Shown one piece after another: positions 44,030 through 53,254 of a stretch of DNA of 64,000 bases. How positions within the stretch are numbered: position 1 is the stretch's first letter; each line of letters opens with the position of its first letter. The notes beneath the pieces are model-generated. The model saw only the letters and a list, made by a program, of their open reading frames with translations. It was not told the origin of the DNA and searched no databases. A program made the position numbers and the translations under genes. Source of the DNA: Burkholderiaceae bacterium (lineage in GTDB: Bacteria; Pseudomonadota; Gammaproteobacteria; Burkholderiales; Burkholderiaceae_B); NCBI GenBank assembly GCA_030158305.1, contig JAOATE010000089.1, positions 1 through 64,000 on the forward strand, in the 5' to 3' direction.

Positions 44030-45145
44030 TTACAACGAGGCACCTCTTGCAGCGATTGGCCAGACAGCTTCGACCTTTCCACCGCGATAACAAATTAATT
44101 CGTCGTACAAATTCACCGTTGGATCGCAATGACCGGGGACAAGCAATAACGCATCTCCCAATGCAGGATCATTCGCCTGCTCTGTCTGCAAGACACCATG
44201 CTCATCACTCGCCTTGGTATATTGCACGCTAGGTTTATTCCAAACAACCGGCAAACCTGAGTCGACACTGGAGGCTTTCAGACCAGCATCCACGACTGCG
44301 CGGTCGGCAGTTGGACGGCTGAGGACGGCTGTTTTCACAAACAATGCATGTTCAAATTGAATATCTTGGGGACCTTGCTGATTTTTTGCGTAATCCGCAT
44401 CCATAAAAATATAGGAGCCGGATTGCACTTCATTAAAGACACCTGAATCCCGCTCAAGGGCAACCGAGCCCGTTCCTGCACCAGTGATGCGCTCGACTTT
44501 GATACCAAGTTTTTCCAATGCAGCGCGCATCGTGACCGCGATATCGCTCGTTTGTTTAATCGCTGTCTGTCTTTGCTCAGGCTGACGATAATGTTGTGCG
44601 CTGCCGTGATAGCACTGCAAGCCCATAAAGCGCAAATACGGTGCGGCGGTGATTTGTTGCGCGAGATTCACGACCTCTTGGACTGCGCCGACACCACACC
44701 GTCCCATGCCAACGTCAACTTCGATGTAGACGTCAATCATTGTTTTGCGTGCCTCACTTTCCTGTGCAAAGGCCGCGACCTGATTTGGATGATCCACCAG
44801 CACACCAATCGTTGCCCGCGCAGCCAGATCAACCGCATGCGCCACTTTTTTTGCACCGACAATTTGATTGGTAATCAGCACATCTTGGACGCCCGCCTCA
44901 ACAAACCGGGCGGCCTCGCTCACTTTTTGACAACAAATGCCAATCGCACCTTGCTGAATCTGCCTGAGTGCAATCTCTGGGCATTTGTGGCTTTTGGCGT
45001 GCGGTCGCAGACGCATCTTGGTTCCGGCAAGCGCCTGTGTCATACGGGCAAGGTTGCGTTCAAACGCATCTAGATCCAAAACCAGTGCAGGGGTATCAAT
45101 ATCATCGAAGGCATCACCGGGATGCGCGGCTTTCCAAGGGGACAT
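44030..45145 (-). CDS. DSD1-family PLP-dependent enzyme (D-threonine aldolase / D-serine dehydratase-like)
   Basis: 371-residue enzyme with an alanine-racemase-type barrel and a C-terminal beta domain. The PLP Lys is in RLRPHAKSHKCPEIAL (one of the two Lys), and the metal site of the C-terminal domain is in VPGHCDPTVNLYD, where His and Cys ligate a divalent metal. Family members cleave D-threonine, D-3-hydroxyaspartate or D-serine. The ATG at 45145 was preferred over a TTG at 45184. It diverges from an ABC importer and is followed by a Bug receptor, suggesting a local uptake-and-degradation system for a D-hydroxy amino acid (inference). Confidence 0.85.
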   Translation of the reverse strand: MSPWKAAHPGDAFDDIDTPALVLDLDAFERNLARMTQALAGTKMRLRPHAKSHKCPEIALRQIQQGAIGICCQKVSEAARFVEAGVQDVLITNQIVGAKKVAHAVDLAARATIGVLVDHPNQVAAFAQESEARKTMIDVYIEVDVGMGRCGVGAVQEVVNLAQQITAAPYLRFMGLQCYHGSAQHYRQPEQRQTAIKQTSDIAVTMRAALEKLGIKVERITGAGTGSVALERDSGVFNEVQSGSYIFMDADYAKNQQGPQDIQFEHALFVKTAVLSRPTADRAVVDAGLKASSVDSGLPVVWNKPSVQYTKASDEHGVLQTEQANDPALGDALLLVPGHCDPTVNLYDELICYRGGKVEAVWPIAARGASL

Positions 45146-45266
45146 GGCTATTTCTCGCTGTAATCGAGTGAGGGTGCTGTTCAAAAAGAATAGGCTACCA
45201 TTAAGATCTCAGGGAAAATCGGTCAAAAGCATTTGCGACTCACTTTTTTTAAACTTTTTGGCTCTT

Positions 45267-46358
45267 ATGGCAGACATCACACTTAAACACGTTACCAAAC
45301 AGTACGGTGACGTCACCATCATTGACCAACTGTCCTTACAGGTCGCACATGGGGAGTTTTTCACACTATTAGGGCCTAGCGGCTGTGGAAAAACGACTCT
45401 TCTCCGTATGATTGCAGGCTTTATTATTCCCGACACAGGTGAGGTGCATATCGGCGAAGAGGATGTGACTCGTCTACCTGCGCACAAAAGAGAGACGGGA
45501 ATGGTGTTTCAAGACTACGCCTTATTTCCTGACAAGACCGTCTACGACAATGTCGCCTACGGCCTGCGTGTCCGAAAATTTTCTAGCCAGAAAATTGATG
45601 AAAAAGTTGATCGGATTCTTCAACGTGTCGAACTTGCTCACCTCAAGAAACGTTATCCAGGTGAGCTTTCTGGCGGTCAAAGGCAACGCGTTGCCCTCGC
45701 TCGTGCGCTCGTCATCGAGCCCAGAATACTGCTGATGGACGAGCCCCTTTCAAACTTGGATGCAAAATTACGTATTCAAATGCGCGACGTGATTCGGGAG
45801 CTTCAACAAGAAGCAAAGATCACAACAATTTTTGTGACGCATGACCAAGAAGAGGCGCTCTCCATGTCGGATCGGATCGCCTTATTGCGGAGCGGCCGGA
45901 TTGATCAACTCGACACGCCAGAAGGTATGTACTCAAGACCACTGACCGCCTATGCCGCTGATTTCATCGGCGGTGCAAACTTAATTCAAGTCGCCAGCAC
46001 CATCTTTCGCGATTCACAAACAGAAGTCAGTATCGCAGGAGGCCAGGTTGTCATTCATCGTGACACAAGCATTGAGGCTCGCGCCCAAGTCGCAAACACA
46101 CCGTCTCAACTGACATATCAACTCGCCGCTCGTGCCGAACATATCCATATAGAAAATGACACTACCACTGCAGCGCGAGGCATACCTGCACATGTTGTTT
46201 TTAGACGCTATCTTGGTTTTAAGGTGACCTATTGCCTAAGACTCTCTGATGGCAGTTCAGTGATGGCGGACGTCCCTGCATCAGATGACCCACACAAACA
46301 ATCCGGAGACGCTGTTTGTCTTCGCTTTTCTCCAGAATGCCGTCTAGTTCTGGCCTAG
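45267..46358 (+). CDS. PotA/AEP-type ABC ATPase
   Basis: 363-residue ABC ATPase of the spermidine/putrescine/iron/2-aminoethylphosphonate group. Walker A is GPSGCGKTT, Q loop MVFQDYALFPDKTV, signature LSGGQRQRVALAR, Walker B ILLMDEPLSNLD and H loop TTIFVTHDQEEAL. A TOBE-like C-terminal domain follows from about residue 245. A 94-residue in-frame extension upstream overlaps the divergent gene and is not real. It starts a tight three-gene importer operon (10 and 15 bases between genes). Confidence 0.9.
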   Translation: MADITLKHVTKQYGDVTIIDQLSLQVAHGEFFTLLGPSGCGKTTLLRMIAGFIIPDTGEVHIGEEDVTRLPAHKRETGMVFQDYALFPDKTVYDNVAYGLRVRKFSSQKIDEKVDRILQRVELAHLKKRYPGELSGGQRQRVALARALVIEPRILLMDEPLSNLDAKLRIQMRDVIRELQQEAKITTIFVTHDQEEALSMSDRIALLRSGRIDQLDTPEGMYSRPLTAYAADFIGGANLIQVASTIFRDSQTEVSIAGGQVVIHRDTSIEARAQVANTPSQLTYQLAARAEHIHIENDTTTAARGIPAHVVFRRYLGFKVTYCLRLSDGSSVMADVPASDDPHKQSGDAVCLRFSPECRLVLA

Positions 46359-46368
46359 GTCGACAGAT

Positions 46369-48036
46369 ATGAACCTATTTTTTAAAAAAGGCGTATCGCC
46401 CTGGTTTCTGCCAGCTCTTCTTTGTCTGGGTGTTTTGATATTTTTTGTTGTGTGGCCGTTGCTTTCGCTTTTTTACTATAGCGTTGTTGACATCAAGACC
46501 GGTGCATTTAGTTTGGCAGGCTTTCAGGCTTTTCTTGACAACCCGCGTTATGTTGAAGCGTTTTTAAACACATTACGCTTAGGTGTCACCGCAACACTTG
46601 GATGCATGCTGCTCGGCGCGCCACTTGCCTATATCGTGACACGCTTCGATTTCCCCGGTAAGTCCATTGTGGCACTGCTGCCCCTCGCCACTATTGTGCT
46701 GCCTGATATCGTCGTGTCACAGGCTTGGTTAATGCTGCTCGGAAATAATGGTCTGGCACGTCGTGCACTTGAATTCATTGGGATCGAACTTCCAAGCTTT
46801 TACGGTTGGTTCGGCATGACCTATACCCTCATTTTGAATGACTACACATATGCCTACATTGGCATGCTGGCTGCGCTCAAAGCGATTGATGGCACGATCG
46901 AAGAGGCCGCTACAAACTTGGGAGCGAGTGGCCTCAGGCGCACGCTCACTGTCACCCTGCCTGTTCTCGCACCCGCCTTACTCATCAATGCAATGGTGGT
47001 CTTTACGCTCGCAGTGGATAATTTTTCTATCCCAATGATTTTGGGCGGCACTGTGGATGTGCTGTCGTCCTTAACCTACACCACATTTTTGTCAGAGATG
47101 GGATCAGACCCAACTATGCAAAGCGTGCTTGCGGTGCTATCCGTCCTGTTGGTGGGACTGGTGCTTTTTGTACAAAAAACTATTGTGGAGCGTAAAACGT
47201 ATCAAATGCAGCAGGGTCGTGCACCTAAACCTATCCGCGCCAAAGGCTTTGCCTCATGGCTATTGACAGGTATGGTGCTATTGTTTGTTGCACTGTCGCT
47301 CATCCCTGCCATGATTGTTTTGGTTGGTGCCTTTACCAAAGCAAGCGGTCCCGTCATGCAATACGGCACGTTTACTCTGGAAAACATGGATCGAGCCCTC
47401 AGACAATCACCCGGACCGATTTTAAATTCTTTAACACTCGCCAGTATCGCTACGCTCATTGGTACCTGTTTCGCCACAATCGTGAGTTACTTGATCGTTA
47501 AAAAAAGAATGTGGCTCGTCTCTATTTTGGACTACGTTGTGATGCTACCGCTTGCGATTTCAGGCACCGTTCTGGGGATCGCATTGATTCAAACATATAA
47601 CAGCGGGATGATTATTCTCACAGGAACCTGGGCGATCATGGCCGCGGCTTACTTTGTTCGGAAAGTGCCCTTTTCCATTCGCTCCGCTTCCGCCTCGCTC
47701 TATAGTATTCCGGACTCTATCGAAGAGGCCTCTATCAATCTCGGAGTGCCTCCCATCAAGAGCTTTTTCAAAGTGATCCTGCCCATTATGAAACCTGCAA
47801 TTCTTGCAGCTGCCATACTGATGTGGGTGACATCATTGTCAGAAATATCAGCTACCATTGTTTTGTATTTTGGTGGCATGGAAACTATGCCGATTGAAAT
47901 GTACCGCCAGATCGACTCTGGCTACCTAGCTCGCGCCTCCGCCTATGGAGTCATCTTGATGATCGTCATATTAATTCCGGTTTATTTGGCAATCCGGTTT
48001 TTTAAGCTCGATTTGTTCTCTAGTCGCCAACCCTAA
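46369..48036 (+). CDS. Fused ABC importer permease (PotB-PotC or AEP type)
   Basis: 555-residue membrane protein with about 12 helices, two permease domains in one chain. Each half has the EAA loop: EEAATNLGASGLRRTLTVTLPVLAPALL in the first and EEASINLGVPPIKSFFKVILPIMKPAIL in the second. It partners the upstream ATPase and the downstream receptor. Similar fused permeases occur in iron(III)- and 2-aminoethylphosphonate-type systems, so the ligand stays open. Confidence 0.9.
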   Translation: MNLFFKKGVSPWFLPALLCLGVLIFFVVWPLLSLFYYSVVDIKTGAFSLAGFQAFLDNPRYVEAFLNTLRLGVTATLGCMLLGAPLAYIVTRFDFPGKSIVALLPLATIVLPDIVVSQAWLMLLGNNGLARRALEFIGIELPSFYGWFGMTYTLILNDYTYAYIGMLAALKAIDGTIEEAATNLGASGLRRTLTVTLPVLAPALLINAMVVFTLAVDNFSIPMILGGTVDVLSSLTYTTFLSEMGSDPTMQSVLAVLSVLLVGLVLFVQKTIVERKTYQMQQGRAPKPIRAKGFASWLLTGMVLLFVALSLIPAMIVLVGAFTKASGPVMQYGTFTLENMDRALRQSPGPILNSLTLASIATLIGTCFATIVSYLIVKKRMWLVSILDYVVMLPLAISGTVLGIALIQTYNSGMIILTGTWAIMAAAYFVRKVPFSIRSASASLYSIPDSIEEASINLGVPPIKSFFKVILPIMKPAILAAAILMWVTSLSEISATIVLYFGGMETMPIEMYRQIDSGYLARASAYGVILMIVILIPVYLAIRFFKLDLFSSRQP

Positions 48037-48051
48037 TACAGGAGTCCTCGC

Positions 48052-49056
48052 ATGACACACACAACTCGCATGAGCCGCTTTGCACCTGCAGCCCTTGGTG
48101 CTCTCGCAATTTTTGCAGCGGCAACTGCCACTGCCAATAATGCAGTAATGTATACATCCAACAATGTGCAGGTCATCGATACAGCCACAGATGTAGCCAA
48201 AAAGACGGCCCCTGCACTCAATGTTCAAAAAGTGACTTCCGGCACCGGCGCGCTCATGAAACGCATTGAAGCCGAGGCTAAAAACCCCCTGGGGGATGTT
48301 GTCTGGGGAGCTGGCTTTGGGACGATGGCCGCTTTTCGACAAAATTTCCAACCATACGAATCCGCACAAGCCAAAGACATCGCGCCCCAATTCAAAGGTC
48401 CCGACAATTTGTGGGTGGGTTCCAATGCGCACGTCATGATCGTGATGGTTAATACCAAGCAACTCAAAGGCACCACAGCGCCGAAAAGCTGGACGGACCT
48501 CTTTGCACCCATCTGGAAAAATAAAATCATCATGGGTGATCCCGCTACTTCTGGAAGCGCGTACGATCAGGTCTATGGTATCTATCAATTGTTTGGTGCA
48601 GAAGGTTTAAATAAATTAGCTGCCAACGTCGTGATCTCTAAAAGTTCCGCGCAAGTCTATAAAGGTGTTGCGAACGGTGAGTATCCAATCGGCATCACAA
48701 TGGAATATGCCGCCTACTCTTACGTAGCGGGTGGTCAAAAAGAGATTGAGCTTGTTTATCCTCAAGAAGGCGCTTTCGTTGCACCTGAGGCAGTCGCCAT
48801 TATCAAGAATCCTAAGAATGGCGCTGCCGCGGCGCACCAACTCTATGATGTCTTGCTATCCAAAGAAGTCCAAGAGGCAGAACTCACTCAAAACTTCCGC
48901 CGTCCGACACGGACTGACATCGATGTCGCCAAACTGACCAAGCTTCCAAACCTCGACAAAATCAAAGTGGTTGGGACGGATCCAGCTAAAGCAGCCGCCG
49001 ACTACAAAGTGGTGATTGATTTATGGAAAGACGCATTAAAAAGTGCAGGAAAATAA
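48052..49056 (+). CDS. Periplasmic receptor of the same ABC importer
   Basis: 334-residue receptor with a signal peptide ending in AAATATA near residue 28. MYTSNNVQVIDTATDVAKK and VVWGAGFGTMAAF mark the Fe(III)/AEP-type extracellular-receptor family, and KNPLGDVVWG is the hinge. The Tyr residues used for iron by FbpA are not clearly kept, so an organic ligand such as an amino acid or aminophosphonate is more likely. Divergence from the DSD1 enzyme would fit an amino acid. Confidence 0.88.
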   Translation: MTHTTRMSRFAPAALGALAIFAAATATANNAVMYTSNNVQVIDTATDVAKKTAPALNVQKVTSGTGALMKRIEAEAKNPLGDVVWGAGFGTMAAFRQNFQPYESAQAKDIAPQFKGPDNLWVGSNAHVMIVMVNTKQLKGTTAPKSWTDLFAPIWKNKIIMGDPATSGSAYDQVYGIYQLFGAEGLNKLAANVVISKSSAQVYKGVANGEYPIGITMEYAAYSYVAGGQKEIELVYPQEGAFVAPEAVAIIKNPKNGAAAAHQLYDVLLSKEVQEAELTQNFRRPTRTDIDVAKLTKLPNLDKIKVVGTDPAKAAADYKVVIDLWKDALKSAGK

Positions 49057-49092
49057 AACAATCTGACTCCAATATTTTGAGCTGGTAAATAA

Positions 49093-50289
49093 GTGCTGAA
49101 AAAACATCCCACGCACAAACTGAACAATATGCTCCCAGCCAATATCTGGCTGGGACTTCTTGTTTTTCTAGAAGCCTGGCTTTTTATTTGGCCGTTGACC
49201 GTGCGCATCTTAGCCTCCGAGCACCACGGCTGGCTTCTAAATGAAAACTGGCAAGATCTGATTGACGCCATTGGTCTGATCGAGTTGCCACGACTCGCAC
49301 TGGGTCTTGGCATGATGATCATGTCAATTGGGTTGCTATGGCGCGCACGCATTGCGTGGATGCTCTCGCTTATTTTGCTGATATTTGCACTGATTCTTGA
49401 TCTTTACACCTCAAAGAGTCATCTCGTTACCATCGTTTTGGGCATAGTATTGTTTATTTTGCTATTGCGGCATTGGCAGACATTTAACCGTTCGAGTTTT
49501 GCCGCAAGTAGTATGTACACCATTGTCAGTGTGAGCTGGTTGTTGTTTTATGCTGTGTTCGGGACGCTTTACTTGGGCGACCAATTCAAGCCGCCCATCG
49601 AAGACCCAGTTTCCGCTTTCTACTTTTCCGTGATTACGATGGCCACTGTGGGCTATGGTGATATTCTGCCCGTCGAACCTACTTCGCGGTTATTTGTTGT
49701 TTCGATTGTCATTTTTGGTGTGACCGTTTTTGCCACAGCAATTAGTGCCCTCGCGGGCCCTGTCATTGGCGGAAACATAAGAAAGTTCATTCAAAAGAGA
49801 GCAATGAATTCTATGAGAAAAAATCATGTCATCGTGTGTGGAACCACGCCTCTCGCCATGAATGTCGTGACCGGTCTTTTGGAGCGCGGTCAGCACGTGA
49901 CTGCGATTATGTTGCCAAATGATATACACCAATTTCCTGCGCATACAGATGTACTTGTGGGTGACGCCACAACGCTTGATGTCCTCAAAGAAGCGGGGAT
50001 TCAAGACGCCCAATATATTCTGGCACTTAAAGAAGATGACGCAGAAAATGCCTTTATTATTTTGGCTGCAAAAGAGCTCATTGGTGACGGTGCCGGTGAC
50101 GGCACAGCCAAAACTGTTTCGGTCGTGAATGAATCGATACACTTATCAAAAATTCAACGCGTCCGTCCTGACATCATTTTTTCACCTCAAAAATTAGGAA
50201 GTGAAATTTTGACCAGAGCGCTGACTGGCGAAGTCATTGACAGCAATCTGATTACGCAACTGTTTTTTAACGAAAACAAAAAAGCCTGA
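49093..50289 (+). CDS. Voltage-gated-type potassium channel with RCK domain
   Basis: 398-residue Kch-like channel. About six helices lie before the pore, whose selectivity filter is MATVGYGDILP (TVGYGD) near residue 188. The cytoplasmic part from about residue 240 is an RCK/TrkA-N domain starting VIVCGTTPLAMNVV. The start used is GTG at 49093 with a weak ribosome site; ATG at 49129 is an alternative. A perfect 8-bp hairpin at 49134-49154 lies in the coding start. It is 37 bases after the receptor gene. Confidence 0.9.
   Translation: MLKKHPTHKLNNMLPANIWLGLLVFLEAWLFIWPLTVRILASEHHGWLLNENWQDLIDAIGLIELPRLALGLGMMIMSIGLLWRARIAWMLSLILLIFALILDLYTSKSHLVTIVLGIVLFILLLRHWQTFNRSSFAASSMYTIVSVSWLLFYAVFGTLYLGDQFKPPIEDPVSAFYFSVITMATVGYGDILPVEPTSRLFVVSIVIFGVTVFATAISALAGPVIGGNIRKFIQKRAMNSMRKNHVIVCGTTPLAMNVVTGLLERGQHVTAIMLPNDIHQFPAHTDVLVGDATTLDVLKEAGIQDAQYILALKEDDAENAFIILAAKELIGDGAGDGTAKTVSVVNESIHLSKIQRVRPDIIFSPQKLGSEILTRALTGEVIDSNLITQLFFNENKKA
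49134..49154 (+). other. Hairpin in the first codons of the potassium channel gene
   Basis: CCCAGCCA pairs with TGGCTGGG around a 5-base loop, followed by a mixed T-rich stretch ending TTTTT. It lies after a possible ATG at 49129. It may reduce translation or terminate part of the transcription from the importer operon. Confidence 0.45.
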
Positions 50290-50442
50290 TTGCGCAGCAA
50301 CCCATGGTAAACCCTATGCCAAACACTCGAGAGGGGTGGGTTTAGGTGCATTCACATTTAAGCCTTGCTTGTATAGAATCAAACGTCGGTCTGATGTTTA
50401 GCAGGCTGTCCGTTCTCAGCATAAAAATTATTTGGAGATGTC

Positions 50443-51396
50443 ATGAAACAATCCGCAAAAATTGCATTATCAGCCGTCGCAATCGGTGCAGCTCTGCTAG
50501 CAACCGCACCCGCATCTGCTCAACAAATGACCCTGATGACCGGCCCACAGGGTGGCGTTTGGGTACCGCTGGGAGGTGCGCTCAAAGGAATGTGGGAAAA
50601 AGCGATTCCCGGCCTTCAAATCACAGCTCAGCCTGGCGCTGGCGTAGCTAACGTCATCGGCGTTGAACAAGGCAAGGCACAGATTGGTTTTTCAAACTCG
50701 AGCAGCGCAGTCGATGGTGCAATGGGTGTTCCACCCTTCAAGCAAAAATCGACCAAAGTTTGCCAGATGACCAATATCTATCCTCAGTATTTCCAGGTCG
50801 TCGCCACGAACTCTTCAAACATCAACTCATATGCTGACATCAAAGGTAAGCGTTTAGTTGCTCAGTCCAAAGGCAATACAGCTGAGGCCATTACAGCCGC
50901 CATTCTCAAACTGAATGGCTTTGACTATAGCGGTCTGTCACGCATGAACTTCCAGGCGAGCTATACGGACGCTGTGTCAATGATGAAAGACGGACATGTG
51001 GATGTGTTTACACTTGGCACAACGGCTCCAGCCTCAGCAGTGATGGATCTGGCGAGCGGTCGCGATATCAAGCTGGTCCCTGTCGACGACAAAACAATGG
51101 ACGGCATGCGCAAGATGAACGCTGGCTACAGCAAACTCATCATTAAAGCCGGCACCTATCCCAAGCAAGACAAAGACGTGCCTGTCATCGGCTATCAAAC
51201 ACACTTGATCGTGCGTTGCGATATGCCTGAAGACGTGGTCTACAAGATGGTGAAGACTATGGCTGAAAACGTTCCTGCTATGGCAGCCGTTAACAAAGCG
51301 ATCGGTTCATTGACACCGAAGATGATGGCGGCGGATGCTGGCATCCCCATGCACCCAGGTGCAGCCAAGTACTTTAAAGAAGTTGGTGCTCTCTAA
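50443..51396 (+). CDS. TAXI-family TRAP receptor
   Basis: 317-residue periplasmic receptor with a signal peptide ending in APASAQQ near residue 27. MTGPQGGVWVPLGGALKGMWEK and GAGVANVIGVEQGKAQIGFSNSSSAVDGA are TAXI motifs. TAXI proteins feed fused TRAP permeases, and the only one in the window is at 33027. TTGGAGA lies about 7 bases before the ATG. A candidate TATAGAAT -10 sits near 50376. It is monocistronic. Confidence 0.9.
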   Translation: MKQSAKIALSAVAIGAALLATAPASAQQMTLMTGPQGGVWVPLGGALKGMWEKAIPGLQITAQPGAGVANVIGVEQGKAQIGFSNSSSAVDGAMGVPPFKQKSTKVCQMTNIYPQYFQVVATNSSNINSYADIKGKRLVAQSKGNTAEAITAAILKLNGFDYSGLSRMNFQASYTDAVSMMKDGHVDVFTLGTTAPASAVMDLASGRDIKLVPVDDKTMDGMRKMNAGYSKLIIKAGTYPKQDKDVPVIGYQTHLIVRCDMPEDVVYKMVKTMAENVPAMAAVNKAIGSLTPKMMAADAGIPMHPGAAKYFKEVGAL

Positions 51397-51409
51397 TTAT
51401 GCAATATTA

Positions 51410-51444
51410 GACCTCCAGAGTCATCGGGCTCAGGAGGTCCTTTT
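51410..51444 (+). terminator. Terminator after the TAXI receptor gene
   Basis: GACCTCC pairs with GGAGGTC around a 16-base loop, followed by CTTTT. It overlaps the end of the convergent fic gene. Confidence 0.5.
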
Positions 51445-52590
51445 CATAACTGCTGTGTCATTAATACTGTTTTGTAAAATCAAACGGTAACGTACGCCTC
51501 GTCCTTGGCCATATTGTTCAAGCAAACCCAAGTGCACCATTTCTGTGAGCTCGCGATATGCAGTCGCGCGGGACTGGCCCGTGATGTTTACATATTTTGA
51601 TGTGCTCATGTCGCCTAAAAATCCCTCGGGTTGTGCCTCAAATAGTTTGCCCAAAATCTTTAGTTGAGAAGCTGTTAGCGAAGGTTGCAAGTCTCTTAGC
51701 ATCGAAAAGTAGCGGGTCTTTTCAATTGCGGCTTGCATTTGCGCGAGCGCTGCGTAGGCAGCGCGTTCGATGCACCCAACAAACCACTCAACCCAAGGGG
51801 TGACATCAAGTGTGTCACTTGATGTTGCGGCTTGCAATTGCGCGTAGTATCCCAATCTATCATTCATCATTTGTTGGGATAGACTCCAGATACGCTGTGA
51901 ACTTTGCATATCTTGCGCGAGGGCTAACTCACTGAGTGCACGGCCCAATCGACCATTACCATCCTCGAAAGGGTGAATCGCTTCAAACCACAAGTGCGCA
52001 ATCGCTGCGCGTATTAAGCCGTCGCAACTCTTTGCGCTGTCATTAAACCAATCAATCAATCGCCGCATTTGCGCGGGCACGTCAATTGAATCAGGCGCTT
52101 GGTAATGAACAATATCAGGAGCGCCGTATTTAACTGACACAATCTGCATGGCCTGAACATGTTGTCGATACATACCTATTTGTATCTTTACACCCACACT
52201 GCGGCCTTCAGGAAACAATGCCGCCTGCCACGTGAACAGGTCTTCGTCACGCAATGGGTGTGCCCACTGTTTGATCGCAGCCTGCAATACGTCCAGTGTG
52301 GCCTCAGTCCGCGCATCGCGAAACACGTTAAGCGCACCGGGCAGACCCAGCCTTCGGGCAACCGAGGCACGCACTGAATGAACCTGCAACAGTTCGCCTT
52401 CGATTTCGGCGGTGGCGACGGCCTCGGCTGCCCAGCCCTCAAGCTCTAATTGAGCCCGATCCAGTAATTGCAGCGAGCCAGCCAGACCCAGCACCCGACC
52501 CTGCGCTAGACGCGCACGCGCCAACACAGGCTGCAAGGCAGTCAAGTCATAGCGGAAGTTTGGCCATTTCGAGGCTTGCCAGATATACAT
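51430..52590 (-). CDS. Fic-domain AMP-transferase with built-in inhibitory motif
   Basis: 386-residue Fic protein. The catalytic loop HPFEDGNGRLGR (residues 206-217) is a full match to HxFx(D/E)GNGRxxR, so AMP transfer from ATP to target proteins is likely. TAEIEG (residues 60-65) fits the (S/T)xxxE(G/N) inhibitory helix of class II Fic proteins, so activity is probably switched off in cis. The C-terminal 90 residues look like a winged helix (ITGQSRATAYRELTEMVHLGLLE), which could bind DNA. ATG at 52590 was preferred over an upstream in-frame start at 52632. No antitoxin gene is next to it. Confidence 0.9.
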   Translation of the reverse strand: MYIWQASKWPNFRYDLTALQPVLARARLAQGRVLGLAGSLQLLDRAQLELEGWAAEAVATAEIEGELLQVHSVRASVARRLGLPGALNVFRDARTEATLDVLQAAIKQWAHPLRDEDLFTWQAALFPEGRSVGVKIQIGMYRQHVQAMQIVSVKYGAPDIVHYQAPDSIDVPAQMRRLIDWFNDSAKSCDGLIRAAIAHLWFEAIHPFEDGNGRLGRALSELALAQDMQSSQRIWSLSQQMMNDRLGYYAQLQAATSSDTLDVTPWVEWFVGCIERAAYAALAQMQAAIEKTRYFSMLRDLQPSLTASQLKILGKLFEAQPEGFLGDMSTSKYVNITGQSRATAYRELTEMVHLGLLEQYGQGRGVRYRLILQNSINDTAVMKRTS

Positions 52591-52668
52591 GAAGCGTATT
52601 GTATGCACAATCGCTTCAAATTTGAAGCGCAAATACTCTAAAATTGCATCAAATTAAAAAATATTTAG

Positions 52669-53169
52669 TTAAATAACCTCGTACGCCGCACGTTTAACCT
52701 TTGCCATGTTGGTACCTTCGATACGCAGCAAACTCGTCGACGCCTTGCGCTCGGGGGCATGCAAGTCACCTTCGTTATAAACGTGCGCGACACCCGGCGT
52801 GAGTGAGTAGGTTTTGGTTTGGCGGACTTTGCCAGGCTTATCGCCGGCAGCGGCTTCGATCAAGGTGTAATCGCGCATTTCAGTTTCACCACGCGCCTGA
52901 CCATAGATCGCCCATGAATGTGCGTGATCATGGGGTGTCGAGCTCTTTGCACCCTGGTAGTTGTGCGCCACGATACAAAAACCAAGTTCGGGATCTTCGT
53001 ACACGACCTCACGCTCACCAATATTGGAGCCCAGATTCGCCTCGATAAACTGTTGGTCAACCAAGACTTCTTTCAAGAGATCCGCGACTTTTTGACGACC
53101 TGCTGGACCAGGTTGTGCTTTTAATACATCGTGACATTGACTGGCAAACTGCTGAAGTGTGTGAGCCAT
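52669..53169 (-). CDS. Cupin-fold protein, cysteine-dioxygenase-like
   Basis: 166-residue protein whose central region resembles the cupin of cysteine dioxygenase. PHDHAHSWAIYGQARGETEM gives the H-x-H metal pair and the later Glu, and HVYNEGDLHAP supplies another His. It may be a thiol or small-acid dioxygenase using Fe(II), but the exact reaction cannot be read. A perfect FNR-type box lies upstream with class II spacing, so low-oxygen expression is predicted. Not part of an obvious operon. Confidence 0.75.
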   Translation of the reverse strand: MAHTLQQFASQCHDVLKAQPGPAGRQKVADLLKEVLVDQQFIEANLGSNIGEREVVYEDPELGFCIVAHNYQGAKSSTPHDHAHSWAIYGQARGETEMRDYTLIEAAAGDKPGKVRQTKTYSLTPGVAHVYNEGDLHAPERKASTSLLRIEGTNMAKVKRAAYEVI

Positions 53170-53225
53170 GGTGAGTCGTCCTCCAAGTTGTGTATGACAC
53201 GCTGCTAAGCAGCGACTGTTTATTA

Positions 53226-53231
53226 ATTCTA
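53226..53231 (-). promoter_or_regulatory. Candidate -10 element of the cupin gene
   Basis: TAGAAT on the minus strand, 23 bases from the FNR-type box, near the class II spacing. Confidence 0.5.
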
Positions 53232-53254
53232 CCCTCGTTCAGGCCATTATTCTG

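Noticed and set aside
44985-45266. Long N-terminal extension of the PotA-type ATPase
   Set aside because: It lies inside the divergent DSD1 gene, has no ATPase-like sequence and the ATG at 45267 matches the family start.
51430-53169. Fic plus cupin as a toxin-antitoxin pair
   Set aside because: The inhibitory motif is inside the Fic protein and the cupin has metal-binding His of an enzyme and its own FNR-controlled promoter.
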